A stretch of 64,000 nucleotides of DNA, taken from the NCBI GenBank assembly GCA_001579985.1, contig LRSR01005417.1, forward strand, positions 1 to 64,000, given 5' to 3'. How positions within the stretch are numbered: position 1 is the first letter of the stretch; each line of letters opens with the position of its first letter. This DNA is from Hypsibius dujardini. Its lineage: Eukaryota > Tardigrada > Eutardigrada > Parachela > Hypsibiidae. The notes under the pieces are model-generated. The model searched no databases and was not told where the DNA came from. It was given only the letters and a program-made list of their open reading frames with translations. Shown here piece by piece: positions 11,345 through 24,300 of this stretch. The position numbers and the translations under genes are program-made.

Positions 11345-14300
11345 CTAGCCGCATTGAACCTGAACCGTAACATTTCCGACGATTCTTCCCATGCCAAACG
11401 ACGAGCCATCACCGACCACCTCGAAGTGAGCTGTTGCATTGGCAGTCGGCATAACGGTTAACGTTCTAATTTCCCCGTTCGGAAGGATGGCGAAACTCGT
11501 TGTTTGCTCCAGGCGTAAATCCGGCACCGCTTTTTCCAAGGACATCTGTAAAGGACAAACGAAAATGTGGTTATAATTTTAACATTATCAAGCAGAAAAT
11601 ATTTTGTTACGAGTTTAGTTGGATTGAGGGTGCCAATAAGGGTGTTCTTTGATGCATTGCAGGCCACTCGAAGGAGAAAATCTCCTAGCTTCGTTTGGGA
11701 ATGATCCTCGAGGAGCTGTTGCTTCGCTGGCTGGACACCTTGATCACTGGACATGAGTATGGACTTTCGCTGTTGCGTGCAGTTGACCGTGATGGAGATA
11801 CGCACCGTGGCAGTATCCATGCGACCAAAAGTATCACTGACCACAATCTACAGATCAAAACTTTATTACACCTTCTACTGTATACCTTATTCGTTAAGTT
11901 TATTATAAATAGGCAGGGCAAAAACGTAACTAAAACTGAAAAAACTAAACCCAAAACTAAATTGAGTTGTTTATTGACTAATTTCTTGGCTTTAGTTCTT
12001 TTACTTGACTAAAAAACTAAACTAAAAGTTTCAGTTGCTACACTTTTTTAGTCCGGGAAAAATAACAAAAACTAAAATTAATGAACTCATTTCACCTATA
12101 ACTAGACCATAATTGTTAGTTACTAAAGGAAACTAAACTAAAAATCATTACTAATTCATTTTTAGTTGATTAAAAAATTTAACTAATTTTAGTTTTTGCC
12201 ATCGCCTTTACAAATGATGGCCCATGTAGCTTACCCCAAAATCCGGAAGCCTTTGGCTCGATTCAAGTAGACCCGCAGAACTAATTATTCCTAATTAACG
12301 TCCAAATATGCAGATATTTAGCAAAACAGCTTGAAACAGTGGTGCGTGATAATTCTTAAGATGGAGTAATATGGGCCTACCAGACATTGAATCGACCATG
12401 AAGCTGCTCGTTCCAATCAAATTGTAGGACAGGACACTTCCCGGACTCGGCGGCAAGGCCTGCAAAATACGTCTTTATATTTTTCCACAGAAGACAAGCA
12501 GCATTAAAGACCAATTAATTCTTGCCTGAATCTGAGCAATCTGGTCGGTGGGCCGTACTCCGGCACAATCGGTCTGAACGTCGTAAATATAAGCTGCCAT
12601 ATCGAACTGCGGTCCGTAACAGGTACTGACGTCAAGGAATACGTTAATCCACGAACTAGCTTGATTGCCTATAGATGATTCAAGTATCCGTTTGGAATTC
12701 TACAGTAATCTCCAATTTGCCAGCATTAATAAATTAATTGACGAACCGTGATTGTCGAGCGCAAACAGCTTGAAGGACCGCATACTTCCAGCTTGTTGAG
12801 TGATATTCAAGCCCGTAATTGAAATGTATCCTGTATTATTGACCCTAAATTCCGTCGTCCCATCGAGTCGGTAGCGTTCTACGTCTCCGGACGGGGCCTT
12901 CGCCGTGGCTTGCATCACAAGCGTTCCATTCGGCAACGAACACGGTATGGTGACATTATAGACATCCTGCGAGAACCAGTTGGCAAACTGCGGTCCAAGA
13001 CCCAGCGCTCGTCGGTCCATCCTGTTGACCACTACATCAATGAGGGTCTGACAAAACTGCCCGGCTGGGTTGGTCGCTCGAACGACCACCTCGGCGTTGT
13101 TGATGTCGTTTAAGCTACCCGTTAACGCAAAATCCCCCGTAAATTTGTCCACGCGAAACAGCCCAGTCATGTCGCGTTCGATACTCCAAAGGAGCGTGTT
13201 GTTCGTTGGGTCTTCGGCTAGCAGGGTACCGATCACAGTTCCCGGAAGAGTTGCAGCATCCAACTAAACGGAAACGACATAATAAAGATTTTAAGTGAGG
13301 CATTATTCCCCCTTATATCGAGAGGGACGGGGAATTAGTACTGAAAATTTTTTTACAGTGACATAAAGAGAATATTTGATTTGTGTGCTAAATACAGATA
13401 CCAGCAAGCTTCCAAAATCGACAAATTTAGTTTATGGTTTGTGTTAAAGAGAACCATACTCAACAATAACTATTTAGTGGAAAAAGGTTTTGATCTGAGA
13501 TTGATTGGAATCACGAACCAACAAATAAAAATTATTTTCATGATTCAGCGAAGGAAATGCAAGTAAATAGCACGGTCACTCGATTCACTCATCGATTCCG
13601 GAAAGTATTGCCGGGGATTGTATTAAAGTATTAAAATGAAAATACTGTCCTTTGGTTTTGACAATTGTATCATGGATAAATCTACACTGTGTCACCAAGT
13701 CCAGCATTGACCCCATGATGACTTACAAGGAATCCAGTACTAGTGTCAGCCTTAGATGGCGGCCAAAAAAATTTCTGGAAATTTTATTCCCCTAACTGGA
13801 TTTTAGAAAATATTTCTTGCCGGAGACAAGGCCGTGTTCAGGTTGGAAAAATTCAATAAAATGTAAAATGACTGGAATATTCAAGTCCCAGCAATCCACA
13901 ATAATTTTTCAAATTTTTTGACATCCACTGACTCAAAATGTAATTTACAGTCGATTGGCATCAACGACAAACAATTCGGAAATGAGGAAACGGAGCTATA
14001 ATAACTGATGGGACCCGTGTATTTGTATTACAGTTCACTGGTCGTTCATAAACAGGCACGCTTTATCGAACAACAGTCGTAACTCCTCTCCCTCGTTTTC
14101 AAAAACACTTTGGCTTATGCCAATTGATTCGCAATTAAATTTTGGTCAGTTTGATTCTAAAAATGAACGCAAAAAAAAGTTTGAATTTGGTGCTTGTTGC
14201 TGCTACCGGAATCTTTCAGTGATTGTCCAACTTTTTACATTTTTCCCATGCAAGATCTTATCCCTGGCAAATAATATGTTCTAAAATCATATTAGACAAA

Positions 14301-17300
14301 AAGATCTTCAGAGAAAAAGTTTGAACGCCATCTGAGACTAATAATTTTTACCTTGTAAGAGCTATATGGCGTAATATTTTGGTATTGTCCGCTATTGTTC
14401 CTGTATCGCTATTGTTCCTGTATTGCTGAATACTACATGTAGAATAACAGAATAGTTGTATTATAGAATTAATATGTATGAAACAGTCATGTAATTTGGC
14501 TAGATATTAGAGCAGTACGGATGGAGAAAAAAGACCGTGATTACATGTGCGGTATTTGGTGCTCACCGTCTCGTAAACGCAACTTCACACATGTCCTGTG
14601 TCGTAACTGCTCAAATTCCTTGAAATTAGTGTTTTGTTCAACTACATTTTTGTATGCAAGCCTCTTTCAATCAATATTTCAGTTAATTATTTACAGGTTT
14701 GTAACTCCCACATGCGGAAAAGAATCTCGCTTCACACCCACCTTAACGTTGATGATGGCTCGCTTACAAATAGGAATGACCGGGCTGAGAGTAATCCGTT
14801 TGACCGTCCGAATTATATCCACCGTGATGGGCGGCTGTGTCCCCACGGGAGCATCCGGACAAACCTTCGTCACTCGTCCATTTTTACTTCCTGTATCCCG
14901 TGAATATTGTAAACGACCACCGTTGATCGTGTCCATGGGCACGGTTGTAAATGCTTGTTGATCGGTGGTATACGACGGAGGGTCTGGCGCATCCGGCAGC
15001 AAGATCTGCTGCTGCTGTTGCCCACCCGCATAATCCCCACCACCTTGCACCGCATACGGAATACCCTGTGGATTGAAGCCCGGTCCGTGGTCCTGCAGCT
15101 GCAGCTGCTTATTCTGACCGCCGGAATCAGTGAGCTCAGTGGTGGACCATCGCGGGATAAACGGCTGCCACTGCGACGGAGTGGTCGTCTCCAACGGTTG
15201 GCCCAGTGTGTCCGTCAACGGAACTTGCATGACCAGCTGTTGGTTGCCCGACTCGGAATTGATACTCGGACCGAGGGCAAACTGGCCGATCATACTGGTA
15301 CTGGTACTGCCTGCTGTCTGCGGCGGATTGAACCACGCTGGGACTTGGCCTTGACCGTTGACTGAAAATGAAGGGTTGGACTGTTGGTTTAGCTGTTGTG
15401 GTGATGGGTAGGAAAGATGGCCGGTTCCGATGGTATCGATGGTATTCAACGCCGCTAGGGCGTTGACGTCCCCGCCGCTACTGAACTGATTGATCAAACC
15501 GGGCTCGCCAAGGTCGCGCTTGGCGCTCTGTGTTTTCCACATTGGCTGCTCGTTAAAAACGGATATCGGGGTGGCATCGTTGCCTGTGACGGTTGTCAGG
15601 CACGGACATACAAAGGGCGTAGTCTGACGGGAAGTGGGGTTGTCGATCAGAACGTTTGGGAAACTGCTGGAGCTCGACGTGGGTCGCGGATCATCAGGGA
15701 AGACGTGGTTTTCTCGCGCTGGTCGTTGCTGCGTGGTTGACGGTGACGGAAGGCCGGTGATCAATGAGTTGAGTTCTTCCTCGGAGATGATGTTGCTGGA
15801 GTGCGCGGGATTGGGGGTGAAGGTGACGGGGTTCTCCAGCCGATTGAATCCGACCGGTCGGTGGTGGAGCCGACGGTGACCGTAAAAGGGTGGGGGAGTT
15901 CGTCTTTGGTAGCCGATGTACCTCGCGGACTGTTTCTTTAACTGAGCTACAGGCACTAACGGATGCCGGATTATATTTTGGTTAATTAATACCCGTGTGG
16001 GCTGGGTGGCGGAGTCTTGAGGGTAGGTCAGATGGTTTAGGGCCTGCTCTACAATGTCGGGCGGCGGTGGGAAATTTTGAGTCTTAATGGGACTTTTAAC
16101 TGCCTGGAAATTTTTTGGGTAGTTTAAGCCTTCCGTTGACAACGGTGGAGGGAGATTGAGTTGCTTTTGTCCGTTCGTCGGTGGTCGGAATGGTGAACTG
16201 GACTCGCGGCCCCACTGATCGGCGGTCGAGGCGAATCCGAGGGGGTTTATCAAGACATCCTGACCGGCCTGAGACTGGGCAAAGTTGCCGATTTGGAAGT
16301 GCGATTGCGTCAGCTGTTTCTGACCGTTCGCCGGCGGCTGAACCGGGCCAACTTGGGTTTGGAAGGTTGGTAGTAGTGGTTGGACGCTTTGAAGTTGACT
16401 ACTCCATTGGTCGGGGGAGGAGGCGAAGACCAGCGGGTTTGCCAGAACCGCTTGCATTTGCGGTTGGATGAAATCTCGGCTGATAAGGTCCGTCTCAAGG
16501 ATAAAACTGGGCTTTGGCCTGAGCGTGGGAAAGAAGTTTGCCTGAAGAGCAGGCTATATTGTAAAATAAAAATATAAATAACGTGAAGAAAATAATAATG
16601 AAAGCTAGCTACATTTAGCAACGTGCATCCGTTTCTTACTGTGTTCGCATGTAAGATGATTGACTGACCGCCAGCTTCGGCATTCGCTGCCTGTTGTTCA
16701 GGGAAGAAAACACGTTCATTCGTCTGCGTTTCCTTGTGCTGTGGTTTCGACTGGAGTACACGTTTCCCAACGGACGGACGGGCGGTTGTCACTCCAAAAA
16801 AGGACGACGGGACCGTCTGGCGTTTCCCAAGCTCAAGTCCAGCCTTGTTTGGAGACGATGTACTGTTCCTTCGAGCTGGCGGTTTCCCCGTCAACGGAGC
16901 TGCTAGTACTCGTTGCCACGGTTCTTCTGCTGGCGATTGCACTTGATTATTACCACCACCAACAACCGGTTCTAATGGGCGCCAGTTGACGGGCTTTGTG
17001 TCAGCCATGGTCGCGTCCAATGACTGACTGAACATGGGAAACGCCCAACGGTTTTGGTTGCGCTGCGTCTTCGGAACCGTCTCCCGAATGACATTCTGAA
17101 TGGCGCGCGAATCCGGCGGGAGAGCGGAATTTGTGAAAACGGGTTGGTCGCTCATTAATTGGACTGTTGGCAATTCAAGGGGAACGTTGGGTTTTACGAC
17201 GACAACCGGGGGAGACGGGGACGTTGAAAGGTTGGGGACATTTTCTTTGGCTTTGAAGATTCCAAAGTACGGCGTAACAGCTTTCTCTTGAAGAGAATCG

Positions 17301-17954
17301 TGAAGAAGGTCCCCGTTGGGAAGTACGGGTGCGGGAGCTGTGCTTGCCGGTAGCTTTTGAGAAAGGTGATCGTAGTTATCCCACACGGAGTTTTGCCGTT
17401 CGGTTGGGTCGAGTTGTAGGGCTTTGGTCTTTTGCACAATCCGGCTTATTGCATCCTGTAATTTGAAAGATCGCAAAATTAGAGCTTGCAATTATTTCGG
17501 GAGCTAAAAACTTGAACAGTCGCTTGAAGTGTAGAAACGATAAAACTATTCCTTGTGCCTCAATGACTGATGAGAAGCGAAAATTTTGTGACGAGACACT
17601 ATAGAACATAAGGTGCTTTTCACTGGTCAATCAGTAGTCGAGTTTTTTTAGCAAACGGTTCCCAATAAATTCAAAATTTAGAATAACCATTTTCCTATTT
17701 TTTACAGGGCATTACATGTACTGCATACTGAATTTTTAAATGAGCTCTTGGAGTTCTAGTCTTCAAGATGCTGCAAAACTTTAGAAAGCTATAACAAATA
17801 ACTTCCCTTTCCCAGGTTATAGAAATACTACCGTTACAACGTTAACTGTGAGTACCTGATCCGTGACTCTGCTCCATAAGCGTCCGCGACATTCGCTCGC
17901 AGTGATTATGAGAACAAAAAGCATCCGTAAAACGTCTTCTGTCAAAGTGCGCAT
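11345..17954 (-). CDS. secreted Pro/Gln-rich protein with cadherin-like repeats
   Basis: Exons in transcript order: 17954-17856, 17455-16640, 16553 (or 16541)-14695, an unresolved part, then 13263-12747, 12668-12526, 12459-12381, 12280-12235, 11836-11611 and 11545-11345. The first exon encodes a typical signal peptide (hydrophobic MLFVLIITASECRG). About 890 residues rich in Pro, Gln and Ser follow, including two copies of a unit NPLxFAS..DQW followed by PPxNGQKQL. The C-terminal half looks like extracellular cadherin repeats: GTVIGTLLAED, LFRVDKFTGDFALTG, FALDNHG, SSFMVDSMSG. It ends in VQVQCG without a membrane segment, so a secreted matrix or cuticle role is inferred. The link between 14695 and 13263 is unresolved; a 24-nt candidate exon (13750-13727) ends in a good donor. 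One intron is GC-AG. Confidence 0.75.
11914..12206 (+). repeat. AACTAAA-rich interspersed repeat, copy 1
   Basis: About 293 bp built of AACTAAAA/TTTTAGTT words, starting CAGGGCAAAAACGTAACTAAAACTG and ending TTTTTGCCATCGCC. It is homologous, in the opposite orientation, to 18862-19143. The ends suggest inverted termini of the form CAGGGATGGCAAAAAC, reminiscent of hAT-type non-autonomous elements; no clean 8-bp duplication was found. It sits in an intron of the cadherin-like gene. Confidence 0.65.
13780..14340. repeat. foldback repeat family, copy C
   Basis: Diverged relative of 59842-60409. It shares TCGATTGGCATCA, CGGAGCTAT and, near the right end, ATCCCTGGCAAATAATATGTTCTAAAAT, which is partly the inverse of TTAGAAAATATTTCTTGCCGG at the left. 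Both arms therefore seem present but eroded. Limits are approximate. It lies in the unresolved intron region of the cadherin-like gene. Confidence 0.55.
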
Positions 17955-19480
17955 GACTATGCTGTCAACGAGATTGCCTCTTTTAGAGTGGTCGAGATAT
18001 GTCTCTTTTCTCATCCAGCAGGGCATGTGGTTTACGTCACATATTTAGGATGACGGGATGCAGTTCATGGTCCAAATTTCAATGCATAAAACAGGAGATC
18101 ACACAAGGAAAAGCCTAGCTTCTATTAATTAAATAATAGAAGTTCAATTACGATGTATAGACCGTAATTAAACTGCAAGCAATAAAATGAAGTGAAAATT
18201 AAAACGATCGGCACACGAATGACCGTTTTTCAAGCAAGCGCAGAGATTGTTGTTTAAGGAAACAGTTGGACTGCAATTTCCAGATGTGAAACAAAGGCTG
18301 CAGATCCAGTTCTTTATTTCTCTTACAGATACTTCACACAAAAGCTTCACATAGCATCGTGGTAGGGCTTGAATTTTTCACAGGACCACACCCTCTCAAC
18401 ACGCAATTGTAGCGTGAACTAATTATGTCCCAATATAAACCTATTTTTCCTATTAAAGTATATAGTGCGTTTGTTAAATCAAGGAATTGCGTTATTCCGT
18501 TATTCTTCTTGCTTGCTTACAGTGATCCGTTCCGCCATGTCTGAATTACAGATAATAAAATGGAATTTTTCTAAATATAGTTGCTTTGTAAGACTTATTG
18601 GCGATCAAGATAAAAATATACCTGGTGGAAAGCTAGCAATTTCTTTTAATTTCTTTTAATTTCTAGCAATTTCTTTTAAGAGTTTCAACTTTGATTATTA
18701 ATTTCATGATAGTGCCAATAATAAGACAGGAGGTGTAGAAGCCCAAATATTTTAGAAGTTCCTCCAAATCCGACGTGTTTAAGACGATTTTGGCTGGTTA
18801 CCTGATTGCTATCGAGTATTCCAGCATATAATATATTCCATCTAAGTAATTATTATTATTAGCATGGCAACCTAAAAGTTAGTCAACTAATTAATTTTTT
18901 AATTAATTTAAAATTAGTTATTAAGAATTTTTAGCTTAATTTTTTTTATTAACTAAACTTTTAAGTCTAGTTTTAGTCGAAATTAGTAAACTAATTTTAA
19001 TTTTTTCTAGTTTTTCCTATTTAAATTGTTCGTTACTAACACTTTTAGTTTAGTTTTTTTAGTCAAATTATTAAATTAAAGTCATGAAATTAGTCACTAG
19101 AAGTTTCATTATAGTTTCAGTTTAGTTAGTTTTTCTATCCCTGACTCCCGTCTAAATCACAACCCGCTTGATTCACCTCCTGTCGATGTCCCCTAATGAC
19201 CCGCCCTTTCTTCATGGCAAAGTTCATTAAAATTTCTTCATAAATAAAATACGGAAGAAGTCAGCTCAACTGCAACATGGAAAGTTTTTGATGGTAAGTG
19301 AAAAATATATTCGCCGATTTCTTTGCAAATTTCTCGCCGCGATTTTAAGGCGTGTCCCACCATAAACTTGCTCTTTAAAGAAAGCCAATGGAAGCAGATC
19401 GCAGAGGAAAAGTTGAGTGACCAGCGCTGCTCTCCCCATGGAACTTTTGTAAACAGCACAGCCGCCTATCCTCTAAGCAA
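17955..19480. other. divergent intergenic region, cadherin-like gene to AUTS2-like gene
   Basis: Shared upstream region of the minus-strand cadherin-like gene (ATG at 17954) and the plus-strand AUTS2-like gene. It contains the AACTAAA-rich repeat (18862-19143) and a short direct repeat of TTTCTTTTAA near 18640-18680. No core promoter element could be assigned with confidence. Confidence 0.5.
18862..19143 (-). repeat. AACTAAA-rich interspersed repeat, copy 2
   Basis: Reverse-oriented relative of 11914-12206. Read on the minus strand it begins CAGGGATAGAAAAACTAACT and ends near GGTTGCCATGC. It shares the internal order of TGACTAATTTC, TTGACTAAAAAA and CTAAACTAAAAGT blocks. No coding potential. 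Confidence 0.65.
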
Positions 19481-20169
19481 CGCCACACTCATCATCCGAC
19501 GGCATTTAGCGGACGGACAGACGAAGAGAAAGAAGAGCGGTGGATGCTGTCGCAGACAAACAGACACTACTGACTGGTACTGGCATGGCCTCCAGTCCTC
19601 GTACTGCAGTATGCAGCCGTACATTGTGTGAAAGGACGTATAGTAGACTGCCGTCGGTGGCGTTGAGTACGAGAAAGGGTGAGAGAGAACGAGAGTAGAC
19701 ATGCCTTCCTTCTCTTCAAAAGTATGCATTGCTCACAATAATAATCACAGAAGCGGAGAGAGCGCGAGGAAGCAAGCAAGAGAGGAGAGGCAGGCAAAAA
19801 GTGTGCTATCCTCAAAACACCGTCGCGCATTCATTTCATCCTGTGTCCTTCTTCTTTTTCTCCTTTTCACACCATCTGCATCAAAATTGCTGCAATAAAT
19901 GAAGATACTCTCCGTCTCTCTCTCGGGGTTGAACACTTCGTAAGAACGTCTTGGATATGTTGGACGACCTGGAATGACCGGGATTTATTACAGAGAGCGA
20001 GTTTGCTCCTCATCAAATGGAATTGTAAGTGACGGTATTATCACTGATGCACATAATTGCTTAGCACAACTCCTTGCTTCCACAAATTTACGCAGGTATT
20101 TTTGTTCCATTTTGGTCCCTGTGATGTGATGTTATTTACGGGATTCCCCGGATGATTTCATTGCTAAAG
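19480..20169 (+). promoter_or_regulatory. probable 5' UTR exon of the AUTS2-like gene
   Basis: A consensus donor (AAAG/GTAAGT) after 20169 pairs well with the acceptor GTTGCAG before 21298, the exon that carries the start codon. No long frame is present in the upstream part. The transcription start is not visible; a GA/CT-rich stretch at 19670-19920 may belong to the promoter or leader. The left limit is arbitrary. Confidence 0.4.
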
Positions 20170-21387
20170 GTAAGTCCATAATAAAAATCTGACTTTTCTC
20201 CCGTGGATGCTGCAATTGATCAAATGTATGTACTGCAATAAGCGACTGCCACTATAACTTCACTCAAACAGCCAATCAAAGTTGTTGTTATTTTATTTTG
20301 TTTTTGTACTTTAACTAATCGTTTTTCATTGGTTTTTCTTATCGGAAATTAGGAATCGTAGAAATGTGGCAGCATACTTCATCTACGCTGTAATTCCACA
20401 ATTGACTGCCGCATACATACAGTATACCTAGAGAGCATAAATATGAAATTGATTGATTATTGGAATTGTTTTCGTAAGCCATTGTAATTATAAGTATAAA
20501 ATATTTCTTAAAATATTTCTTAAAGTGATATGAGTGCAGGAGTAAAAGGTGTGGCTGCATACCTGTCTGTAGAATTCTGCACGTTTTGAATTTCATTTTT
20601 CATTACGGCACTGAATACACGACTACAGTACAATTTGTACAATCGAGGAAGTATTGCGCATCATTTGCTTCCGGATTGTTTCGAATTTTATCCCACTTGA
20701 AGTTAGTATTGTTTTGTTATGGTTTAAATACTGATATAATAAAATGGGCTGTTTTCGCGTTGAAATAAGATATAAATTATTCATAAGTATAATAGCAAAT
20801 CATCAATAATTCATTACTAGCACGATAGATGCACCGAAAAAGAGTTTTAATAATAACATTAATAAATTTTACTTACTGGTATATACCAAAAGTGTGAGAT
20901 GCACGCACACATTGCGGTTAGAGAGTAGTTTACGAATGATTTGGATCACTTGCAATATTATTATTATGGAATAAATTAGGACATTAATTTGTTGTTGTAC
21001 GCGAAAAATTTGCAATCAACCAATAAACCGCCAACAGCGTCTCATGGCTCAGAGACATTCAAAGAAAGTAATGCCCATAGCTCTACGGGAGCGGTGCGAT
21101 TGAAATCACAAAGCAGCCTTGATCGCTACGTTGTGATGCAGGTTTTTACATCCTCCAGAAATGTCTGAAAACAGCCCAAGTGTTGACGATCAAATGTCCC
21201 ATAACAAAATTCTTTGATATATATGAATATATATATATATGGACGGGTTTTGTTGTCTTGAAAAATAATTTAGAAACGGTTCTTGTCATCGTTGCAGATA
21301 TAATTTGACCAGCCAACTGACCACAACTTCCTTCCACTCCCCCCGTGGCGTCGGAATGTTTTATTTGGGGTGCTGAGGGTACGCGGA

Positions 21388-24300
21388 ATGGACAGTCGTC
21401 GTGACCAGCAGCAACAGCGCAAGACAAGGAAGCAAGACAAGGAAGCAGTCACAAGAGCAGCAGCTGACAAGAAGAAACGAGGAGACGCAAAGGCCTCCTC
21501 CTCCTCTCGAAAGTTCACCCAACTTCTGGAGCAGAAGCAACGTCCGGTTCGCAGTCCTAGAAGGACAGTTTCCCCTGCCTCTTCCCACTCCTCTCCTCAA
21601 CGGGAGAGTGCCCGACAACAGCTACAGCAACAGCAACACCTCCAATCGGTATTAAAAAAGATAAATCCGAGGCCAGTAGTAAAGGATCCCGCACCCTCTT
21701 CCAAGATCGTTGTGACGAAGGAGAGGGTAAAAAGGCTTGTTTCTGCTTCTGCTTCTGCTGCTACTGGTGGTGGTGGTGGTTTGGTGTCGGTTACCACTCC
21801 CTTCTCTTCATCCCTGTTGTCACCCTCGGCGGAAAGAAGGGATCATGTTGTTAGCGGTAACCAGCAGGAAGGATCGTCAACCGCCAAGGACTACATCCGC
21901 ACGAGCATTTCCTTGCCGCATATGAATAATGCAGCCCAAGAGTTTGTGATTGACGGATTCGCACTGGTCAGCTTCCTCACTAAGGAAGACTTGGAGGTGC
22001 GTAAACCAATGTTGTAATGTCCAGTAAAGGAAGTCTAGGCATTTTTTCTATTGATCGATTGCATCGATTATCACTTTCTTCAAAAGTTGATCTAAAACAT
22101 AGACTGTACTGAGTGTACTGGACTCCTGTACAGGACTCGTGTACTGTACTGACTTTGGAACATATTCAACAAAAAGTTAGTCAATCAACAACCAACCAAA
22201 TGAACAGCACATGACTTTTAATCAAGCAATCAATTGACGGTACACAGCTACAAGTCTATTGAGTCAATTGCCGTTAATTGATTGCTTGATTGAAAGTCAT
22301 GTGCTGTTCATTTAGTTGATTGTTGATTGACTAACTTTTTGTTGAATATGTTCCAAAGTCAGTACAGTACAGGAGTCCAGTACAGGAGTCCAGTACATTC
22401 AGTACAGTCCATGTTTTAGATCGTGCCTTCTTCAGATGACTGAAGATTGAATTTAATTTTAATTTGGTCTAGCTCACTTAAAACAGTTGGGCGCCTTTAT
22501 TTCGGGGGTGGGGCAGAAACGTGATTGGAGTTTGCTTGAGTCAGGTTTGGACGTTTCCAGATGCAGCAGTCCTTTTCTTTCCATGCTTTTTCTGGACAAA
22601 AAATGTCGGTAATAATTGGGTAGATGGGGCCAAGCAGAGTCCATGGGTCCTTACGGCTGCGAGCCTCATGGTATGATGATACGAAGAGGGCTCACAAGGG
22701 ATCAATTACCAGTGCAACCCTCTGATTGCGACCAAACTTTTTTCTTGAATACCAGTTCTCTAAACTGATTTGAAAAAATATGACTCGCTGCAAAGAGTTC
22801 CCTGTTCAACGGGGGGAAACTCGGGGAAGATCTCAATTGGTGCACGTACATTGCAATAGTCATGAACGCTTGATTGAATGATTTAAAATTTGGTTTCAAC
22901 GTTACAGTTTAACCAGGAAGAGCTTTCTTTTTTAATTACGTTTTGTTTCGAATCAACGAAAAACACTATGACATCGCTTTTTTTCCATCCGACATAAGTA
23001 TCCCGAAGTAGCCTCACGACGTTAGAGGGATTTATTTTCAACATATTGTCGAGAGAAAAAAATACTTCGAATTATTGCAGCGAAATAATGAAAATATAAC
23101 TGAAAATAATAGCCAGTCACGGAGATTATATGTCTATCCTACAAACCAACAAAAAATCAATCAAGTCGTCCGTTTTAAATGTTCCTTAAAACGAAAACGT
23201 TTCCCTATTCGGGTTCCTGAGGAAAAAGCCCAAAAGAGCCACGGTAAATCATTCAATCAAGCGTTCACGAATATTGTCAATGTACGTGCTCCAATCGAGA
23301 TCGTGCCCGAATTTCTCCCCGTTGAACAGGGAACTCTTTGCAGCGAGTCATATTTTTTAAAATCATTTTAGAGAACATGGTATTCAAGAAAAAAGTTTGG
23401 TCACGATCGAAGGGTTGCACTGGTAATTGATCCCTTGTCAGTGGTACGGTAGCACAGTGGTTCGAACGTTCAATGGTACGATGCCTCGATGATACGGAGG
23501 ATACGCTTGTCAGAAGGGTTCGCAGATAGGATGGTTTTGATGAAGGCTGGGTTCAGTGTTACGAATGATTAGTCAATGAAGCATTTGATGAGACAAAAGT
23601 TCGATTACGTATGTCTGATCAATCGAGCCCACCATGACTGAGATTGATAGCCAAAATACCGCAATCAGAAATTTACGGTATTCCATATATCCAATTCTTT
23701 CCGAAAGGTCTTGGACCGTCAGGAGGAAAAGTTGTAATTAGTAAGATTAAGCTTTCCATCTAGGTTTACCGCACAATTTTTATGTCACAAGTGTATATGG
23801 CGAATTAAAAGTAAAACTTTAGTAATATAATTTTTGTTAATAATTTATTAGTCGGTATGGAGTACCTGAAATTAGCTCAATGGCGTTGTACCGATATACC
23901 TTATCGTTTAATAATGTAATGTCAAAATTGAACAGCTTCACGGCAATCTCACGGCAATCACGGTTTAGTGATCTGGCCTCCATGCAGTTCAGGAATACTT
24001 AGGAAAACCGTCCTGCTTCATTTAAAGGAAACCCACGTTTCCGGAAAGGTGTAAAGCGGGGATTGGTTTGGTGGGTCAGTTCTGCCAGTCATACACAAAC
24101 TTGGCTCCCCATAAGCGTGTTGTGCTTCAGTTGCAATAAATATCTGTGCCTGTTGGCGATTAGATTCGGGTGACAGAGGGACTGCAAATTATATTACACA
24201 GGAAATCGATAGTGTTGCTCCAATCGCTGATCTGTCCATCTTCCCGTTGCGACAATCTATCCCGTGTAACCATGCGAATGCAAGAAGATACGTAGGACCC

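Noticed and set aside
14521-14961. Plus-strand frame of 146 codons opposite the cadherin-like gene
   Set aside because: Shadow of the minus-strand Pro/Gln-rich exon; no homology and no splice support.
23440-23500. GGTTCGAAC near a possible tRNA T-arm
   Set aside because: No matching acceptor, D or anticodon stems could be folded around it.
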